Assembly (NCBI GenBank): GCA_016860785.1
Contig: BOKC01000002.1
Span: 59,723 to 123,722 of the forward strand
Source of the DNA: Patescibacteria group bacterium
Lineage (GTDB): Bacteria; Patescibacteriota; Minisyncoccia; Phycocordibacterales; BOKC01
Length of the DNA: 64,000 bases
Direction: 5' to 3'
Part shown: positions 25,264 to 34,744 of the stretch, in pieces
How the letters are laid out: the number at the start of each line of letters is the position of its first letter
Position numbering within the stretch: position 1 is the first letter of the stretch
Position numbers and translations under genes: made by a program
Notes under the pieces: generated by a model
The model's input: only the letters and a program-made list of their open reading frames with translations
Told to the model about the DNA's origin: nothing
Databases searched by the model: none

Positions 25264-26694
25264 ATGCGTTTTATTTTTGTTTCTTTTTCGCAGTCAGTTT
25301 TCCCTGAGATTGTGACGGTGGCGGACAGACTCCAATCACTTGGGCATGAAACTGTCTACTGGATAGGTAGTTCAGAGCCGACTTCTTTTATTGATGAAAA
25401 AGGAGATTCAGGCTTAATGGACAATAATTTTTTGCTTTCACTATCTAATCAAGTTTCGCTTGATGCTGAGGACGTCAGGATGATTGCTGACAAGGAGCCA
25501 CATATTTTTGATTTTCTACAACGAACGCACCCCAAAAAAGCCTTTCCAGAATTGGAACGTATCTATCATACTTTACTTCTTTGCTCAAAATGGTTGATTC
25601 TTGAAAAAAAACCGGACGTAATTGTTTTTCGCATAGTTCCAAATATGCCACCACTTCATTTTATTCTATACAGTCTGGCTCGAGCAAAAGGAATTAAAAC
25701 TGTCATTTTTTCCGACACTTGGGTTAAAGGGAGGGTCTTAGCTATGAATGATTTTACTCAAGGAACACCTGAACTTAAAGAATTAAAAAATGAAGACAGA
25801 GAAATAGAGGTTTCCGATTTGTCAGAAGATTTTCAGGAATATTATAATTTTCAAACTAAGGATTTAAAACGTGGGGTACCAGTCTACATGCCCAGTATTT
25901 TGAATAGTTATAATTTGGGTGGACGCGCCAAAGCTGGTTTTCGAGCTTTAAAAAAAGCTTGGGAGATAAAAATACTTGGGAAAATGTGGAAGACCCTCCT
26001 CTCTCATGCTTATAAATGGATTCAAACTCATTCAAGTAGGGAATTGCCTAGGGCTTACAAAAAGCTATCTAAAGTAGCTGATTTTGAAAAGCCGTTTATC
26101 TATTTCCCTTTACATCTCCAACCGGAATTTTCCACCAATCCCTTGGGAGGTTACTTTAGAGATCAGATCTTGGTGCTAGAACTTTTGGTTACTCATTTAC
26201 CGAAAGATTGGTTTATCTATATAAAAGAACACCCAACGCAGTGGCCAGTTGGTGGTACCAGGCGGGGCTCGTATAGGCCAAAAGATTATTATCGCAAGAT
26301 GGCTAGGTTTCCAAATGTTAGATTGGTTCCAGTAGATACCGATTCTTTCAAACTCATTCGAAATTCTAAAGCGGTTGCGACTGTAAGTGGGACGGCTGCT
26401 TGGGAGTCGACTATGCGCGGCAAACCTTCTTTGGTTTTTGGATATCCTTGGTTTATGCACGCTCCCGGAATTTTTGTTATAAGTGATTCTTTGTCTTGTA
26501 AGGATGCAATGAAAAAAATTGAAATGGGGGAAAAGGTAGATGCAAAACAAGTTCTTTCTTACCTGAAGCAGCTAGACGATAACAGTTTCAAGGGATGTTT
26601 GGATTTGAGTTATCGAAATAATCCAGAACATTTTACAACTACATTTGAAGTTCAGGCCGAAGGCATGTTAAAAAACATTCTACGCTTGATATGA
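25264..26694 (+). CDS. Capsule-synthesis-like protein, paralogue 1 of 3
   Basis: A 476-aa protein in a GT-B-like layout resembling the capsule polysaccharide synthesis group (KpsC/KpsS-like, PF05159). Shared landmarks of the three paralogues are an N-terminal MRFIFVSFSQSVFPEIV-type start, YFPLHLQPEFSTNPLGG, DWFIYIKEHPTQWP, and VATVSGTAAWESTMRGKPSL. The lysine-Glu-His-Pro loop and SGTA-W-E loop are typical nucleotide-sugar-binding spots in such enzymes. Catalysis is not proven from sequence. It is encoded after a 95-bp gap with divergent transcription from the minus-strand glycosyltransferase. Confidence 0.75.
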   Translation: MRFIFVSFSQSVFPEIVTVADRLQSLGHETVYWIGSSEPTSFIDEKGDSGLMDNNFLLSLSNQVSLDAEDVRMIADKEPHIFDFLQRTHPKKAFPELERIYHTLLLCSKWLILEKKPDVIVFRIVPNMPPLHFILYSLARAKGIKTVIFSDTWVKGRVLAMNDFTQGTPELKELKNEDREIEVSDLSEDFQEYYNFQTKDLKRGVPVYMPSILNSYNLGGRAKAGFRALKKAWEIKILGKMWKTLLSHAYKWIQTHSSRELPRAYKKLSKVADFEKPFIYFPLHLQPEFSTNPLGGYFRDQILVLELLVTHLPKDWFIYIKEHPTQWPVGGTRRGSYRPKDYYRKMARFPNVRLVPVDTDSFKLIRNSKAVATVSGTAAWESTMRGKPSLVFGYPWFMHAPGIFVISDSLSCKDAMKKIEMGEKVDAKQVLSYLKQLDDNSFKGCLDLSYRNNPEHFTTTFEVQAEGMLKNILRLI

Positions 26695-26710
26695 TTTAGG
26701 GTTTGGAATT

Positions 26711-26716
26711 TAAAAT
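26711..26716 (+). promoter_or_regulatory. -10 box of leaderless promoter (capsule-like paralogue 2)
   Basis: TAAAAT ends six bases before ATG 26723. Confidence 0.45.
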
Positions 26717-26722
26717 TATTAT

Positions 26723-28186
26723 ATGAGATTTTTATTTATAGGATTTCCGACAACTGTCTTTCCAGAAATAGTTGATGTTGCCAAGGAACTGAAAAAAAGG
26801 GGTCACAAAATAGTCCATTGGGTCCGGGCTTCTGGATTTGCTCCTGATTTGCCGGAAGAAATTAAATCTCTTGTAGAGTTTAGATGGAATTACGAGTGGA
26901 GCGATGAGAAAAATCCGTGGGTAATAAACAATATGGAAAAAATCCCACCTCTGGATGCAGAAGATTTGTCTTACTTTGCTCCTTACGAATCAACAATCCT
27001 CTATCAATTAAATAGAATATATCCGAACCATAAAGTACCCGAGCTTTATAGAAATTACTACGAATATTTGAGGTGCTGGAAAGGTTTGTTTTTAAATCTT
27101 AAACCGGATATCGTGGTTTTTCGCACAATACCTCATGAACCGACAAATACTATTATTTTCCATCTGGCAAAAAAGATGGGAATTAAAACATTAATATTTA
27201 ACCAGCTTTGGGTAAGTGATCGAATTTTGCCTATGTCAGATTTTGAACAAGGCACTGCCGATCTGCGACAGTATAAAGAATCTATAAATTGGAATGTTAA
27301 TTTAGATGAGCTGAGCCCAGATTTACTTGATTATTATCAGTCACAAACATCAAAAACTAAAGATAATACACCTGTTTATATGCCCAATATCATGTCGTCT
27401 TACACTATCTCGGGAAGAACCTTGTCGCGTATAAGATCACTTTTCAGAAAGGATTTACATAGGGGTTTTTGGTATCGCCTTACCTCTTCTTTCCGATTAT
27501 TTTTCTTTTGGCTTGGATCTCGATTAAGTAGGGAATTACCTAGTCTTTATAAGAAGCTTTCATCTGAGCCTGATATGACAAAACCATTCGTTTATTTTCC
27601 GTTGCATTTTCAACCGGAACTTTCAACGAATCCTGTAGGCGGTATCTTCAGGGATCAACTTATGGCTCTAGAACTTTTAGCTGCCAGTTTGCCCGTGGGT
27701 TGGGAGATTTATGTAAAAGAACATCCGACACAGTGGAAAGTTGGTAGTAGTCGACACAATTCGTATCGGCCGAAAAATTACTATCATTCAATAACAAAAT
27801 TTTCTTCTGTTAAACTGGTGCCGATTGAAACTGATTCTTTTGAGTTAATTAGTAAATCCAGATCTGTTTCGGTTATAAGTGGGACAGCCGGCTGGGAAGC
27901 TTTGCTTCGAGGTAAGCCTGTTATGATATTCGGATATCCGTGGTATCAGGATGCTCCGGGAGCGTATCAGGTTGAAGATCTTTCTTCGTGCAAGGACGCT
28001 TTTGAAAAGATAGAGAAAGGTGAGAGGTCCGATCAAAAAGAAATGTTGCAGTATTTAAAGCGTTTAGACGAACTAAGTTTTAGGGGTTGTTTGGATTTAG
28101 AATATCGGTCTGATCTAAATTTCTTTAAGTTGACCAAGGAAGAACATGCCAATAATATATTAGAAGCAATACTAAAAAATATATAA
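26723..28186 (+). CDS. Capsule-synthesis-like protein, paralogue 2 of 3
   Basis: A 487-aa protein clearly homologous to its left neighbour along its whole length: MRFLFIGFPTTVFPEIVDVA, YFPLHFQPELSTNPVGG, EIYVKEHPTQWKVG, and SVISGTAGWEALLRGKPVMI. The tandem arrangement points to gene duplication. Paralogues probably act on different sugars or different steps of the same chain. It ends at the left terminal repeat of a small inverted-repeat element. Confidence 0.75.
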   Translation: MRFLFIGFPTTVFPEIVDVAKELKKRGHKIVHWVRASGFAPDLPEEIKSLVEFRWNYEWSDEKNPWVINNMEKIPPLDAEDLSYFAPYESTILYQLNRIYPNHKVPELYRNYYEYLRCWKGLFLNLKPDIVVFRTIPHEPTNTIIFHLAKKMGIKTLIFNQLWVSDRILPMSDFEQGTADLRQYKESINWNVNLDELSPDLLDYYQSQTSKTKDNTPVYMPNIMSSYTISGRTLSRIRSLFRKDLHRGFWYRLTSSFRLFFFWLGSRLSRELPSLYKKLSSEPDMTKPFVYFPLHFQPELSTNPVGGIFRDQLMALELLAASLPVGWEIYVKEHPTQWKVGSSRHNSYRPKNYYHSITKFSSVKLVPIETDSFELISKSRSVSVISGTAGWEALLRGKPVMIFGYPWYQDAPGAYQVEDLSSCKDAFEKIEKGERSDQKEMLQYLKRLDELSFRGCLDLEYRSDLNFFKLTKEEHANNILEAILKNI

Positions 28187-28381
28187 TCCCGTTAGAGACG
28201 ACAAAGTTATGTTTTATATCTATTTATTACAAAGCGAGAAAATAGGCAAATGGTATACTGGAAGCACAAAAAATCTACGGAAACAAACGAGATTTAAACG
28301 GCACATCAAAAGTTAAGTTATGATTTTATTATTAAACAAGCATAGAAACCATTTTTAATGGTTTCCTACTTCTAACGGGAT
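28186..28381. mobile_element. Inverted-repeat element 1 with GIY-YIG remnant
   Basis: Bounded by perfect 11-bp inverted repeats ATCCCGTTAGA (28186-28196) and TCTAACGGGAT (28371-28381). The interior has a short GIY-YIG-like reading frame and a hairpin GAAACCATT-TTT-AATGGTTTC (28346-28366). The right end supplies the first two bases of the next gene's start codon. A related element at 29894-30028 shares the ATCCCGT...ACGGGAT ends. Confidence 0.6.
28209..28316 (+). pseudogene. GIY-YIG endonuclease-like remnant, 35 aa
   Basis: The frame MFYIYLLQSEKIGKWYTGST starts like the GIY-YIG domain (here Y-I-Y...Y-T-G). The following KNLRKQTRFKRHIKS is a shortened version of the usual helix, and the frame stops before the catalytic Arg/Glu/Asn part. 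Complete domains have about 80 residues, so this is a truncated copy. Confidence 0.7.
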
Positions 28382-29846
28382 GAAATTATTTTTAATAGGA
28401 TGGGCGGAGAGTTGTCCGGAGTTGGTTGATACCGTAGAAGAGCTGGAAAAAAACGGACATGAAATAGTTTACTGGGCAAGAAATGAAGATCCCGTAGCTA
28501 TTGATCATTCACGTTTTCCAAATACAGCTTTTCACTCCTACCACGAAGCGCGAAATAGTATTCCGACCCCACAAATTCCATGTGATAAATATCCACATCC
28601 GGATGAATCTTTACTCAAAGAGCTTGCCAGTACAGAGCTTCTGGTTCTGCCAATGATGAATAAAATCTATCAGGGGCTATCTGTTTCAGAACGACGGCAA
28701 ATATTTATCCAGTTTATTCGTTACTGGTTAGGTTTGATTGATCAATATAAACCCGAGCTAATATTTTTTAATACTACCCCACACGCACCACTTTACTTTG
28801 CATTATATGGACTAGCGAAACATCTAGGCATTAAAACTTCAATGTTTGAATTTACTTGGGTTGAGGGCAGGATGATATGGATGGATGATATTCACGAAGG
28901 AAGCTTGCTTCTTCGTGACAATTTCGCGCGTTTGCGTGACTCCCAAATAAGCACTGAAGATCTTCCTGTGGACATTAGAAAATTTTACGAGAGACATAAT
29001 AATCCTGAAGTTGATACGGCACCTTCTTACCTGACAGATGGCCTTAAAAAATATACGGTCACAAAAAAAATAATCCGTAAAATCCGTAATTTTTTTACGA
29101 GTATTTTCAAGCCGAAACTTTTTTTTAGCAAAGTTAGAAGATTTTATATAAATTTACCTAATATGATTTCTAGGTTGTCATATTATTTTAGACATAATTT
29201 GCCTAGAGCATATAGGTCTTTACAAGTTAGCCCTGATTTTAATCGGAAGTTTATTTATGCACCGCTACATCTTCAACCAGAGTGTACAACAAACCCGATA
29301 GGAGAAACTTTTCAAGATCAAGTTTTTCTAATTGAGACACTAGCAGATTCCTTACCGAATGATTGGGTCATCTATGTTAAAGAACATCCTTTTCAGTGGC
29401 CATATTACGGAAATGGTTTTACTGAAGATCGTTACCACTCTTACTATGGGAGGATTGCACGCATACCTAATGTTTTTCTCGTACCAATAGAGACGCCAAC
29501 TTTGGATCTTATAGGAAAGTCGCAAGCAGTTGCTACTGTCTCTGGTACGGCTGGATGGGAGACAGTACTTCGCGGTAAAAAACCGGCTCTTGTTTTCGGC
29601 CGCGCATGGTATCAATATGCCCCAGGTGTAATGCGGATTAAAAGCAAAGAAGATTGTCGGAAGGCTTTCGGCATGATTGCAAACGGATTTTCTATTCCCG
29701 TAAATGATATATTGGCGTATCTTCTGGCACTTGATAAGTCCAGTCTCGTTGGATACATTGATAGCGAATCAAAAAAGGTTTCCAAAATTACGCCCAAAGA
29801 AAATATGCAAAATTTTCTGGATGCTTTTCTTCTGATTTTAAAATAA
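28380..29846 (+). CDS. Capsule-synthesis-like protein, paralogue 3 of 3
   Basis: A 488-aa protein, more distant from paralogues 1 and 2 but with the same landmarks: MKLFLIGWAESCPELVDTVE, YAPLHLQPECTTNPIGE, DWVIYVKEHPFQWP, and VATVSGTAGWETVLRGKKPA. Its ATG overlaps the right terminal repeat of inverted-repeat element 1, so the element supplies the sequence immediately upstream of the start. Confidence 0.75.
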   Translation: MKLFLIGWAESCPELVDTVEELEKNGHEIVYWARNEDPVAIDHSRFPNTAFHSYHEARNSIPTPQIPCDKYPHPDESLLKELASTELLVLPMMNKIYQGLSVSERRQIFIQFIRYWLGLIDQYKPELIFFNTTPHAPLYFALYGLAKHLGIKTSMFEFTWVEGRMIWMDDIHEGSLLLRDNFARLRDSQISTEDLPVDIRKFYERHNNPEVDTAPSYLTDGLKKYTVTKKIIRKIRNFFTSIFKPKLFFSKVRRFYINLPNMISRLSYYFRHNLPRAYRSLQVSPDFNRKFIYAPLHLQPECTTNPIGETFQDQVFLIETLADSLPNDWVIYVKEHPFQWPYYGNGFTEDRYHSYYGRIARIPNVFLVPIETPTLDLIGKSQAVATVSGTAGWETVLRGKKPALVFGRAWYQYAPGVMRIKSKEDCRKAFGMIANGFSIPVNDILAYLLALDKSSLVGYIDSESKKVSKITPKENMQNFLDAFLLILK

Positions 29847-29893
29847 ACATTGTTGTTAAGGTGTTTTTTTGCTAAAGTGGATGTCACATATGA

Positions 29894-30028
29894 ATCCCGT
29901 AGTAGAAAATGGCGTTGTGATTAAAAATCACGGGAATAATCTTATGAAAATAAATTATTACCACCTAATAGCGAAAATGGTTAAGTTACTTTATTACGGA
30001 GTAATGACGCCATTTCTCACAACGGGAT
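29894..30028. mobile_element. Inverted-repeat element 2 (no gene)
   Basis: The ends ATCCCGT (29894-29900) and ACGGGAT (30022-30028) match those of element 1. Inside are nested inverted repeats: GTGATT-AAA-AATCAC, and AGAAAATGGCGTT pairing with GACGCCATTTCT near the right end. As in element 1, the right end runs into the ATG of the next gene (30027). It is structured DNA with no open frame; possibly a MITE-like relic. Confidence 0.5.
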
Positions 30029-30695
30029 GAACCAGGACAACATTTTTTTTGATTACGAAGGGGACAATTGGTTTACTAGAAATAAAGACAAGCTTACTAA
30101 AAAGCGCCCTGTCTCCAACGAAGACCAAGTTGTAAAGATGTTGGAACAATACGGTATTAAACCTAGACGGATTTTGGAAGTCGGATGCAGTAATGGTTGG
30201 AGATTGAATGATTTACAAAAAAAATATAAAGCAGAATGTGTGGGCGTAGAACCTTCTGCTGAAGCTGTGCGTGACGGTAAGAAGCGTTATCCAAAATTAA
30301 AATTACAACGAGCTTTGGCATCAAAAATGCCGATTGAAGGTTCTTTTGATTTGGTAATCGTTTCTTTTGTTTTTCATTGGATAGCTCGAGATGAACTTTT
30401 AAAATCTGTATCAGAAATTGATAGGTTAGTAGGAGACGGTGGTTTTCTAATTATCAGTGATTTTTCACCGGATGTTCCGACACGAGTTCTTTACCATCAT
30501 TTGCCGGAAAAGAACGTATATACTTACAAACTAGATTATCCTAAAATTTTTACTTCCACCGCCGTATACAGTCAAGTTGGACGTTTTACTTTCAGTCAAG
30601 ATTACGGTAAGCTAGACGCTAAAGTTGACTCCTCTGGCAGGGGGGCTTGTACTTTACTAAGAAAATCATTAAAAAGCTTTTCGGCTGGAGTTTAA
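30027..30695 (+). CDS. Class I SAM-dependent methyltransferase
   Basis: A 222-aa protein. Motif I is ILEVGCSNGWRLNDL, followed by CVGVEPSAEAV (acidic loop for the ribose), FDLVIVSFVFHWIARDELL and GGFLIISDF. C-terminal residues may bind a nucleotide sugar or other substrate. It precedes the pseudaminic-acid-type genes, so it might methylate a sugar nucleotide, but this is only context. Confidence 0.85.
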   Translation: MNQDNIFFDYEGDNWFTRNKDKLTKKRPVSNEDQVVKMLEQYGIKPRRILEVGCSNGWRLNDLQKKYKAECVGVEPSAEAVRDGKKRYPKLKLQRALASKMPIEGSFDLVIVSFVFHWIARDELLKSVSEIDRLVGDGGFLIISDFSPDVPTRVLYHHLPEKNVYTYKLDYPKIFTSTAVYSQVGRFTFSQDYGKLDAKVDSSGRGACTLLRKSLKSFSAGV

Positions 30696-30735
30696 TTAAT
30701 ATACTTTGGAAATCATAAGTTTATCCATATAAAAT

Positions 30736-31746
30736 ATGAAAAAAAACGATTTTTTGAAAAACAAAACTTTGCTTATTACCGGAGGGACTGGTTCTTTTGG
30801 TAAAAATTTTGCCAGACATCTTCTAGAAAATCATTCCTTGAAGAAGCTCATTGTTTTTAGCCGAGATGAATTAAAACAGTCAGTAATGGCTGAGGAATTT
30901 AAAGATGACCGTGTACGTTTTTTTCTAGGTGACGTAAGAGATTTATCAAGGTTGCAAAGGGCTTTTCATGGCGTAGATATTATTGTCCACGCTGCCGCTT
31001 TAAAACAAGTTCCGACCTTGGAATACAATCCAATTGAAGCAGTAAAGACGAATGTATTGGGAACACAAAATGTAATTGAAGCCGCTGTAGATCAGGGGGT
31101 AAAGAAAGTTTTGCTCATTTCAACAGATAAAGCTGCTCAGCCGGTAAATCTTTATGGTTCTACAAAATTGTGTGCCGAGAAACTTTTTATTGCAAGCAAT
31201 GTCTATGCTGGTGAAAATACAAAGTTTAGCTGTGTGAGATACGGTAATGTTATCGGCAGTCGCGGTAGTATCATAGAAATTCTTTTGAAGAATAAAAATA
31301 AAGAAAGTATTTGTCTTACAGATGAGAGAATGACCAGGTTTTGGTTAAGGCTGGAAGAATCCTTCCAGTTGGTTTTATTTGCTCTGAAACAGATGGAAGG
31401 CGGTGAGATATTTATACCTAAAAAAGTTCCCAGCATGTCGATAAAAGATATTTTTGAAACCATCGCTCCAAATCTTAAAAAAGAGGTGAGTGGTATTAGA
31501 CCTGGAGAAAAAATTCATGAGGTTCTACTAACTGCGGAAGAAGCCAGACATTCGCTTGAACTTGATAGCTATTTTGTAATATTGCCAGAACATAAATACA
31601 TTAATTCTTTGAGGTTTAAAAAACATAAGACTAAAGGCAAGAAAATTCCGTCAGATTTTTCTTTTACCAGTGATACTAATACTTTACAAATGAGCCGTAA
31701 CGATTTGCTTAAGATAGCAAAAGAGCTAGAAAAACAAATGCTTTAA
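30736..31746 (+). CDS. pseB: UDP-GlcNAc 4,6-dehydratase (PseB-like, inverting)
   Basis: A 336-aa extended SDR of the FlaA1/PseB group: LLITGGTGSFGKNFARHL (NADP loop), FFLGDVRDLSRLQRAF, VHAAALKQVPTLEYNPIEA, LLISTDKAAQPVNLYGSTK (YxxxK) and VRYGNVIGSRGSII. It would convert UDP-GlcNAc to a 4-keto-6-deoxy sugar with C5 inversion, the first step to pseudaminic acid. The aminotransferase for the next step follows 79 bp later. The inverting rather than retaining assignment rests on overall similarity. Confidence 0.87.
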   Translation: MKKNDFLKNKTLLITGGTGSFGKNFARHLLENHSLKKLIVFSRDELKQSVMAEEFKDDRVRFFLGDVRDLSRLQRAFHGVDIIVHAAALKQVPTLEYNPIEAVKTNVLGTQNVIEAAVDQGVKKVLLISTDKAAQPVNLYGSTKLCAEKLFIASNVYAGENTKFSCVRYGNVIGSRGSIIEILLKNKNKESICLTDERMTRFWLRLEESFQLVLFALKQMEGGEIFIPKKVPSMSIKDIFETIAPNLKKEVSGIRPGEKIHEVLLTAEEARHSLELDSYFVILPEHKYINSLRFKKHKTKGKKIPSDFSFTSDTNTLQMSRNDLLKIAKELEKQML

Positions 31747-31825
31747 ATTAAATTTACAGTTTTTCGGGTTTTTTTAATCTTACTCCGAGATGATTTTTTA
31801 GGCAAAAATACAAATTTTAAATTAT

Positions 31826-32932
31826 ATGATTCCTTACGGAAAACAATGTTTAGACAAAAGTGATATTGATGCAGTAGTTAAAGCTTTAAAATCTCCTTTT
31901 TTAACGCAAGGGCCAAAAGTTTTGGAGTTTGAAAATGCCTTAGCAAAATATTGTGGGTCCAAATACGCGATAGCCGTATCAAACGGTACGGCTGCATTAC
32001 ATCTCGCATATCTTGTTGCTGGTCTAAAGGAAGGGGACGAAGTTATAACAACACCTAATACTTTTGTGGCAACTTCAAATATGTTGCTTGCAGTTGGCGT
32101 CAAACCTGTCTTTTGTGACATCCGTCTTGATACTTATAATATTGATGAAACAAAAATAGAGGGTCTTATTACTAAAAAAACCAAAGCGATTGCCCCCGTT
32201 CATTTTGCCGGAGGAGCTTGTGAAATGGATACAATTTTAAAAATTGCCAAAAAGTATAAGTTGAAAGTTATCGAAGACGGATGTCATGCTCTCGGTTCTG
32301 TTTATAAGAAAAAACCAATTGGTGGGATAGGGGATATGACCGTCATGAGTTTTCATGCTGTGAAAGCCATAACAACAGGTGAAGGAGGGGCTATTCTAAC
32401 AAATAGTAAAAAATCATATGACCGACTTTTGTCATTACGAAGTCACGGAATCCATAAGGATAAAAAAGGTTTTAATGTTATGACAGAAATGGGGTATAAC
32501 TACCGTATAACTGATATTCAGTGCGCACTAGGGTTGTCTCAATTAGAACGTCTCCCTTATTTTGTTGAAAAGAGAAGAGTGATTGTAAAAAAGTATGAGA
32601 AATTAATCGGAGGCATTAAAGAAATAATTTTACCAATTGAGTCAGAAAATGTCTTATCTGGTTGGCATGTTTATGTTATTAGAACTGTAAAAGAAAAAGA
32701 TCGTTTTCCTCTTTATAATTTTTTGAAAGAAAAAGGTATTGGAGTAAATTTCCATTATCCGGCAGTTTACTCCCATCCTTATTATAGAAAAAATGGCTAT
32801 GCAAAAACAAAATTAAAAAATACTGATTTATATCATAAGACAGCTATCACTCTACCCATTCACCCTTTGTTGTCTGACAAGGATATTAATTTTATAGCAA
32901 AAACATTGAAAGACTTTTTCAAAAAAGATTAG
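31826..32932 (+). CDS. pseC: DegT/DnrJ-family sugar aminotransferase (PseC-like)
   Basis: A 368-aa PLP enzyme. Motifs are IPYGKQCLDKSDIDAVVKAL, AVSNGTAALHLAYLVAGL, ITTPNTFVATSNMLLAVG, VIEDGCHALGSVYK, and MSFHAVKAITTGEGGAI (PLP-lysine). The sequence pattern matches PseC, which aminates the PseB product at C4. It is placed directly after pseB. Confidence 0.87.
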   Translation: MIPYGKQCLDKSDIDAVVKALKSPFLTQGPKVLEFENALAKYCGSKYAIAVSNGTAALHLAYLVAGLKEGDEVITTPNTFVATSNMLLAVGVKPVFCDIRLDTYNIDETKIEGLITKKTKAIAPVHFAGGACEMDTILKIAKKYKLKVIEDGCHALGSVYKKKPIGGIGDMTVMSFHAVKAITTGEGGAILTNSKKSYDRLLSLRSHGIHKDKKGFNVMTEMGYNYRITDIQCALGLSQLERLPYFVEKRRVIVKKYEKLIGGIKEIILPIESENVLSGWHVYVIRTVKEKDRFPLYNFLKEKGIGVNFHYPAVYSHPYYRKNGYAKTKLKNTDLYHKTAITLPIHPLLSDKDINFIAKTLKDFFKKD

Positions 32933-32947
32933 AGATTTCTTTAAAAA

Positions 32948-34744
32948 ATGATTCAACGATACCTAAACAGTTCTACAACAGTAAGGTTTATCTCGGAGCT
33001 ACTACGTCGATTTTGGTTTCTTATCATACCGATTTTTTTAGTAACTTTTTTGGGAGCGCTTTTTGAAAGCTTTGGCATTACAATCTTGATTCCTTTTCTT
33101 TCCTTATTAAGTGGTGTCCCTTACGAGGCTCCAAACAGGGTAATTGCTTTTTTTTATGGATTAATCTCGCGACTACAAGTAGATCAAAGTCCGCAAGTTT
33201 TATTGCTTTTAATATTTTTCTTTTTTGTAGCCAGAGCTTCCATGCTCTGGGTGGCGTCTTTTCTGCAAAACTTTTTAAGCTATAAACTCTCCATATTACT
33301 TAGACAGAACTTTCTGCTGAATACCTATAATACCAATTGGCTGTTTTTAATAAAACAGAAGTTCGGTCATGTTCAATACATTATGTCTCGAGATATTCCC
33401 CAGGTGATTGATTTTCTATCGCGTGGTATAGGTTTGCTTCACAGTTCCTTGCTCCTGGTTGTTTATATAGTGTTTGCTTTTATGATCTCTCCTTTAATGA
33501 CTGCTGTGGCATTAGGTAGCGGTTTGGTATTTATGTTACTTTTGCGTTTTGTACTAGTTGCTATTCGTCGCTATTCAAGAAGGATTATAGAGATTGAAAA
33601 AGACTTTGTCCATTATATGTACCAACTCATGACCGGGATTAAGATGATTAAAACCGGAATTTCCAGGGTGTTTGTACAGAGACAAAGCGATAAATTTGCA
33701 ACTGATTTTACCGATGCTAGTTTGCGTTTCTCAGCTCTTTATCCCTTAGGTACAATTTTTTTCCAACCGCTGGCAGTTTTAATAATTTTTATCACATTCT
33801 TTTTTTCTTACGGGAAGCCAGAGTTTAATTTTGCTGTATTCGCAGTCCTTTTATACCTAATCTATAGAGTTGTATCTCAAATCCAATCGATTCAAAGTGT
33901 TCTCCAGTCTCTTGTAAGTTACGTACCTCATGTAAGTAATTTCGCTGAATTTCACTACGCTCTTTTGAATTCCAAAGAGGAAATTTCTCAAGGAGGCAAA
34001 CCTTTTGTTTTTAAGAACGATCTTAAGTTTTCAAATGTTGCTTTTTCTTACGATAATCGCGAACCTGTTTTTAAAGATATTAGCTTTACTGTTCGCAAGG
34101 GCGCGTCGGTTGGAATTATTGGTTCTTCTGGTGCAGGTAAAACCACTCTAGCTGATCTTTTGTTGCGCTTGTTTAATCCTGGTTCCGGTAAAATTCTGCT
34201 TGATGGGGTAGAAGCAAACGAATTTGATCTTGACGAATGGCGACGCAATATCGGATATGTATCACAAGATCCCTTTTTGCTACACGACACTATTAGAAGC
34301 AATATAAAGTTGTATGACGAAAGTATAAGCGACGAGCGTGTTATTGAAGCATTAGAAAAGTCCTATATAGGAGATCTAATAAGAGAACTTCCTCAAGGTT
34401 TGGACACTTTGGTCGGTGATCGTGGCATGATGTTGTCTGTCGGACAGCGCCAAAGGCTTATTTTGGCGCGTGTCTTTGCTCGCAATCCCCAACTTCTTAT
34501 CCTTGACGAAGCAACTAGTGCTCTTGATAATGAGTCAGAATTAGCAGTACGTAGAGTCATTGATAATCTCCGTGGGGAAACCACTCTTTTTATAATTGCT
34601 CATCGCTTGTCAACGATTATGAATGTTGATCATCTTTTAGTTTTGGACAAAGGTCGGATTATTGAGGAGGGGAAACCGGGAGATTTGCTTTCTAGAACAG
34701 ATTCTTTTTTTTATAAGATGTATCATGCAGGAGACAAAAAATAA
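32948..34744 (+). CDS. ABC exporter (MsbA/PglK-type half transporter)
   Basis: A 598-aa protein with a fused membrane domain (six hydrophobic segments in about 25-325) and an ATPase domain: Walker A GSSGAGKTTLADLL, signature LSVGQRQRLILARV, Walker B LLILDEATSALD and switch His in IIAHRLSTI. Such exporters can flip lipid-linked oligosaccharides (PglK), and its placement between sugar-nucleotide genes suggests a glycan or lipid substrate. It overlaps the next gene by 20 bp. Confidence 0.88.
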   Translation: MIQRYLNSSTTVRFISELLRRFWFLIIPIFLVTFLGALFESFGITILIPFLSLLSGVPYEAPNRVIAFFYGLISRLQVDQSPQVLLLLIFFFFVARASMLWVASFLQNFLSYKLSILLRQNFLLNTYNTNWLFLIKQKFGHVQYIMSRDIPQVIDFLSRGIGLLHSSLLLVVYIVFAFMISPLMTAVALGSGLVFMLLLRFVLVAIRRYSRRIIEIEKDFVHYMYQLMTGIKMIKTGISRVFVQRQSDKFATDFTDASLRFSALYPLGTIFFQPLAVLIIFITFFFSYGKPEFNFAVFAVLLYLIYRVVSQIQSIQSVLQSLVSYVPHVSNFAEFHYALLNSKEEISQGGKPFVFKNDLKFSNVAFSYDNREPVFKDISFTVRKGASVGIIGSSGAGKTTLADLLLRLFNPGSGKILLDGVEANEFDLDEWRRNIGYVSQDPFLLHDTIRSNIKLYDESISDERVIEALEKSYIGDLIRELPQGLDTLVGDRGMMLSVGQRQRLILARVFARNPQLLILDEATSALDNESELAVRRVIDNLRGETTLFIIAHRLSTIMNVDHLLVLDKGRIIEEGKPGDLLSRTDSFFYKMYHAGDKK

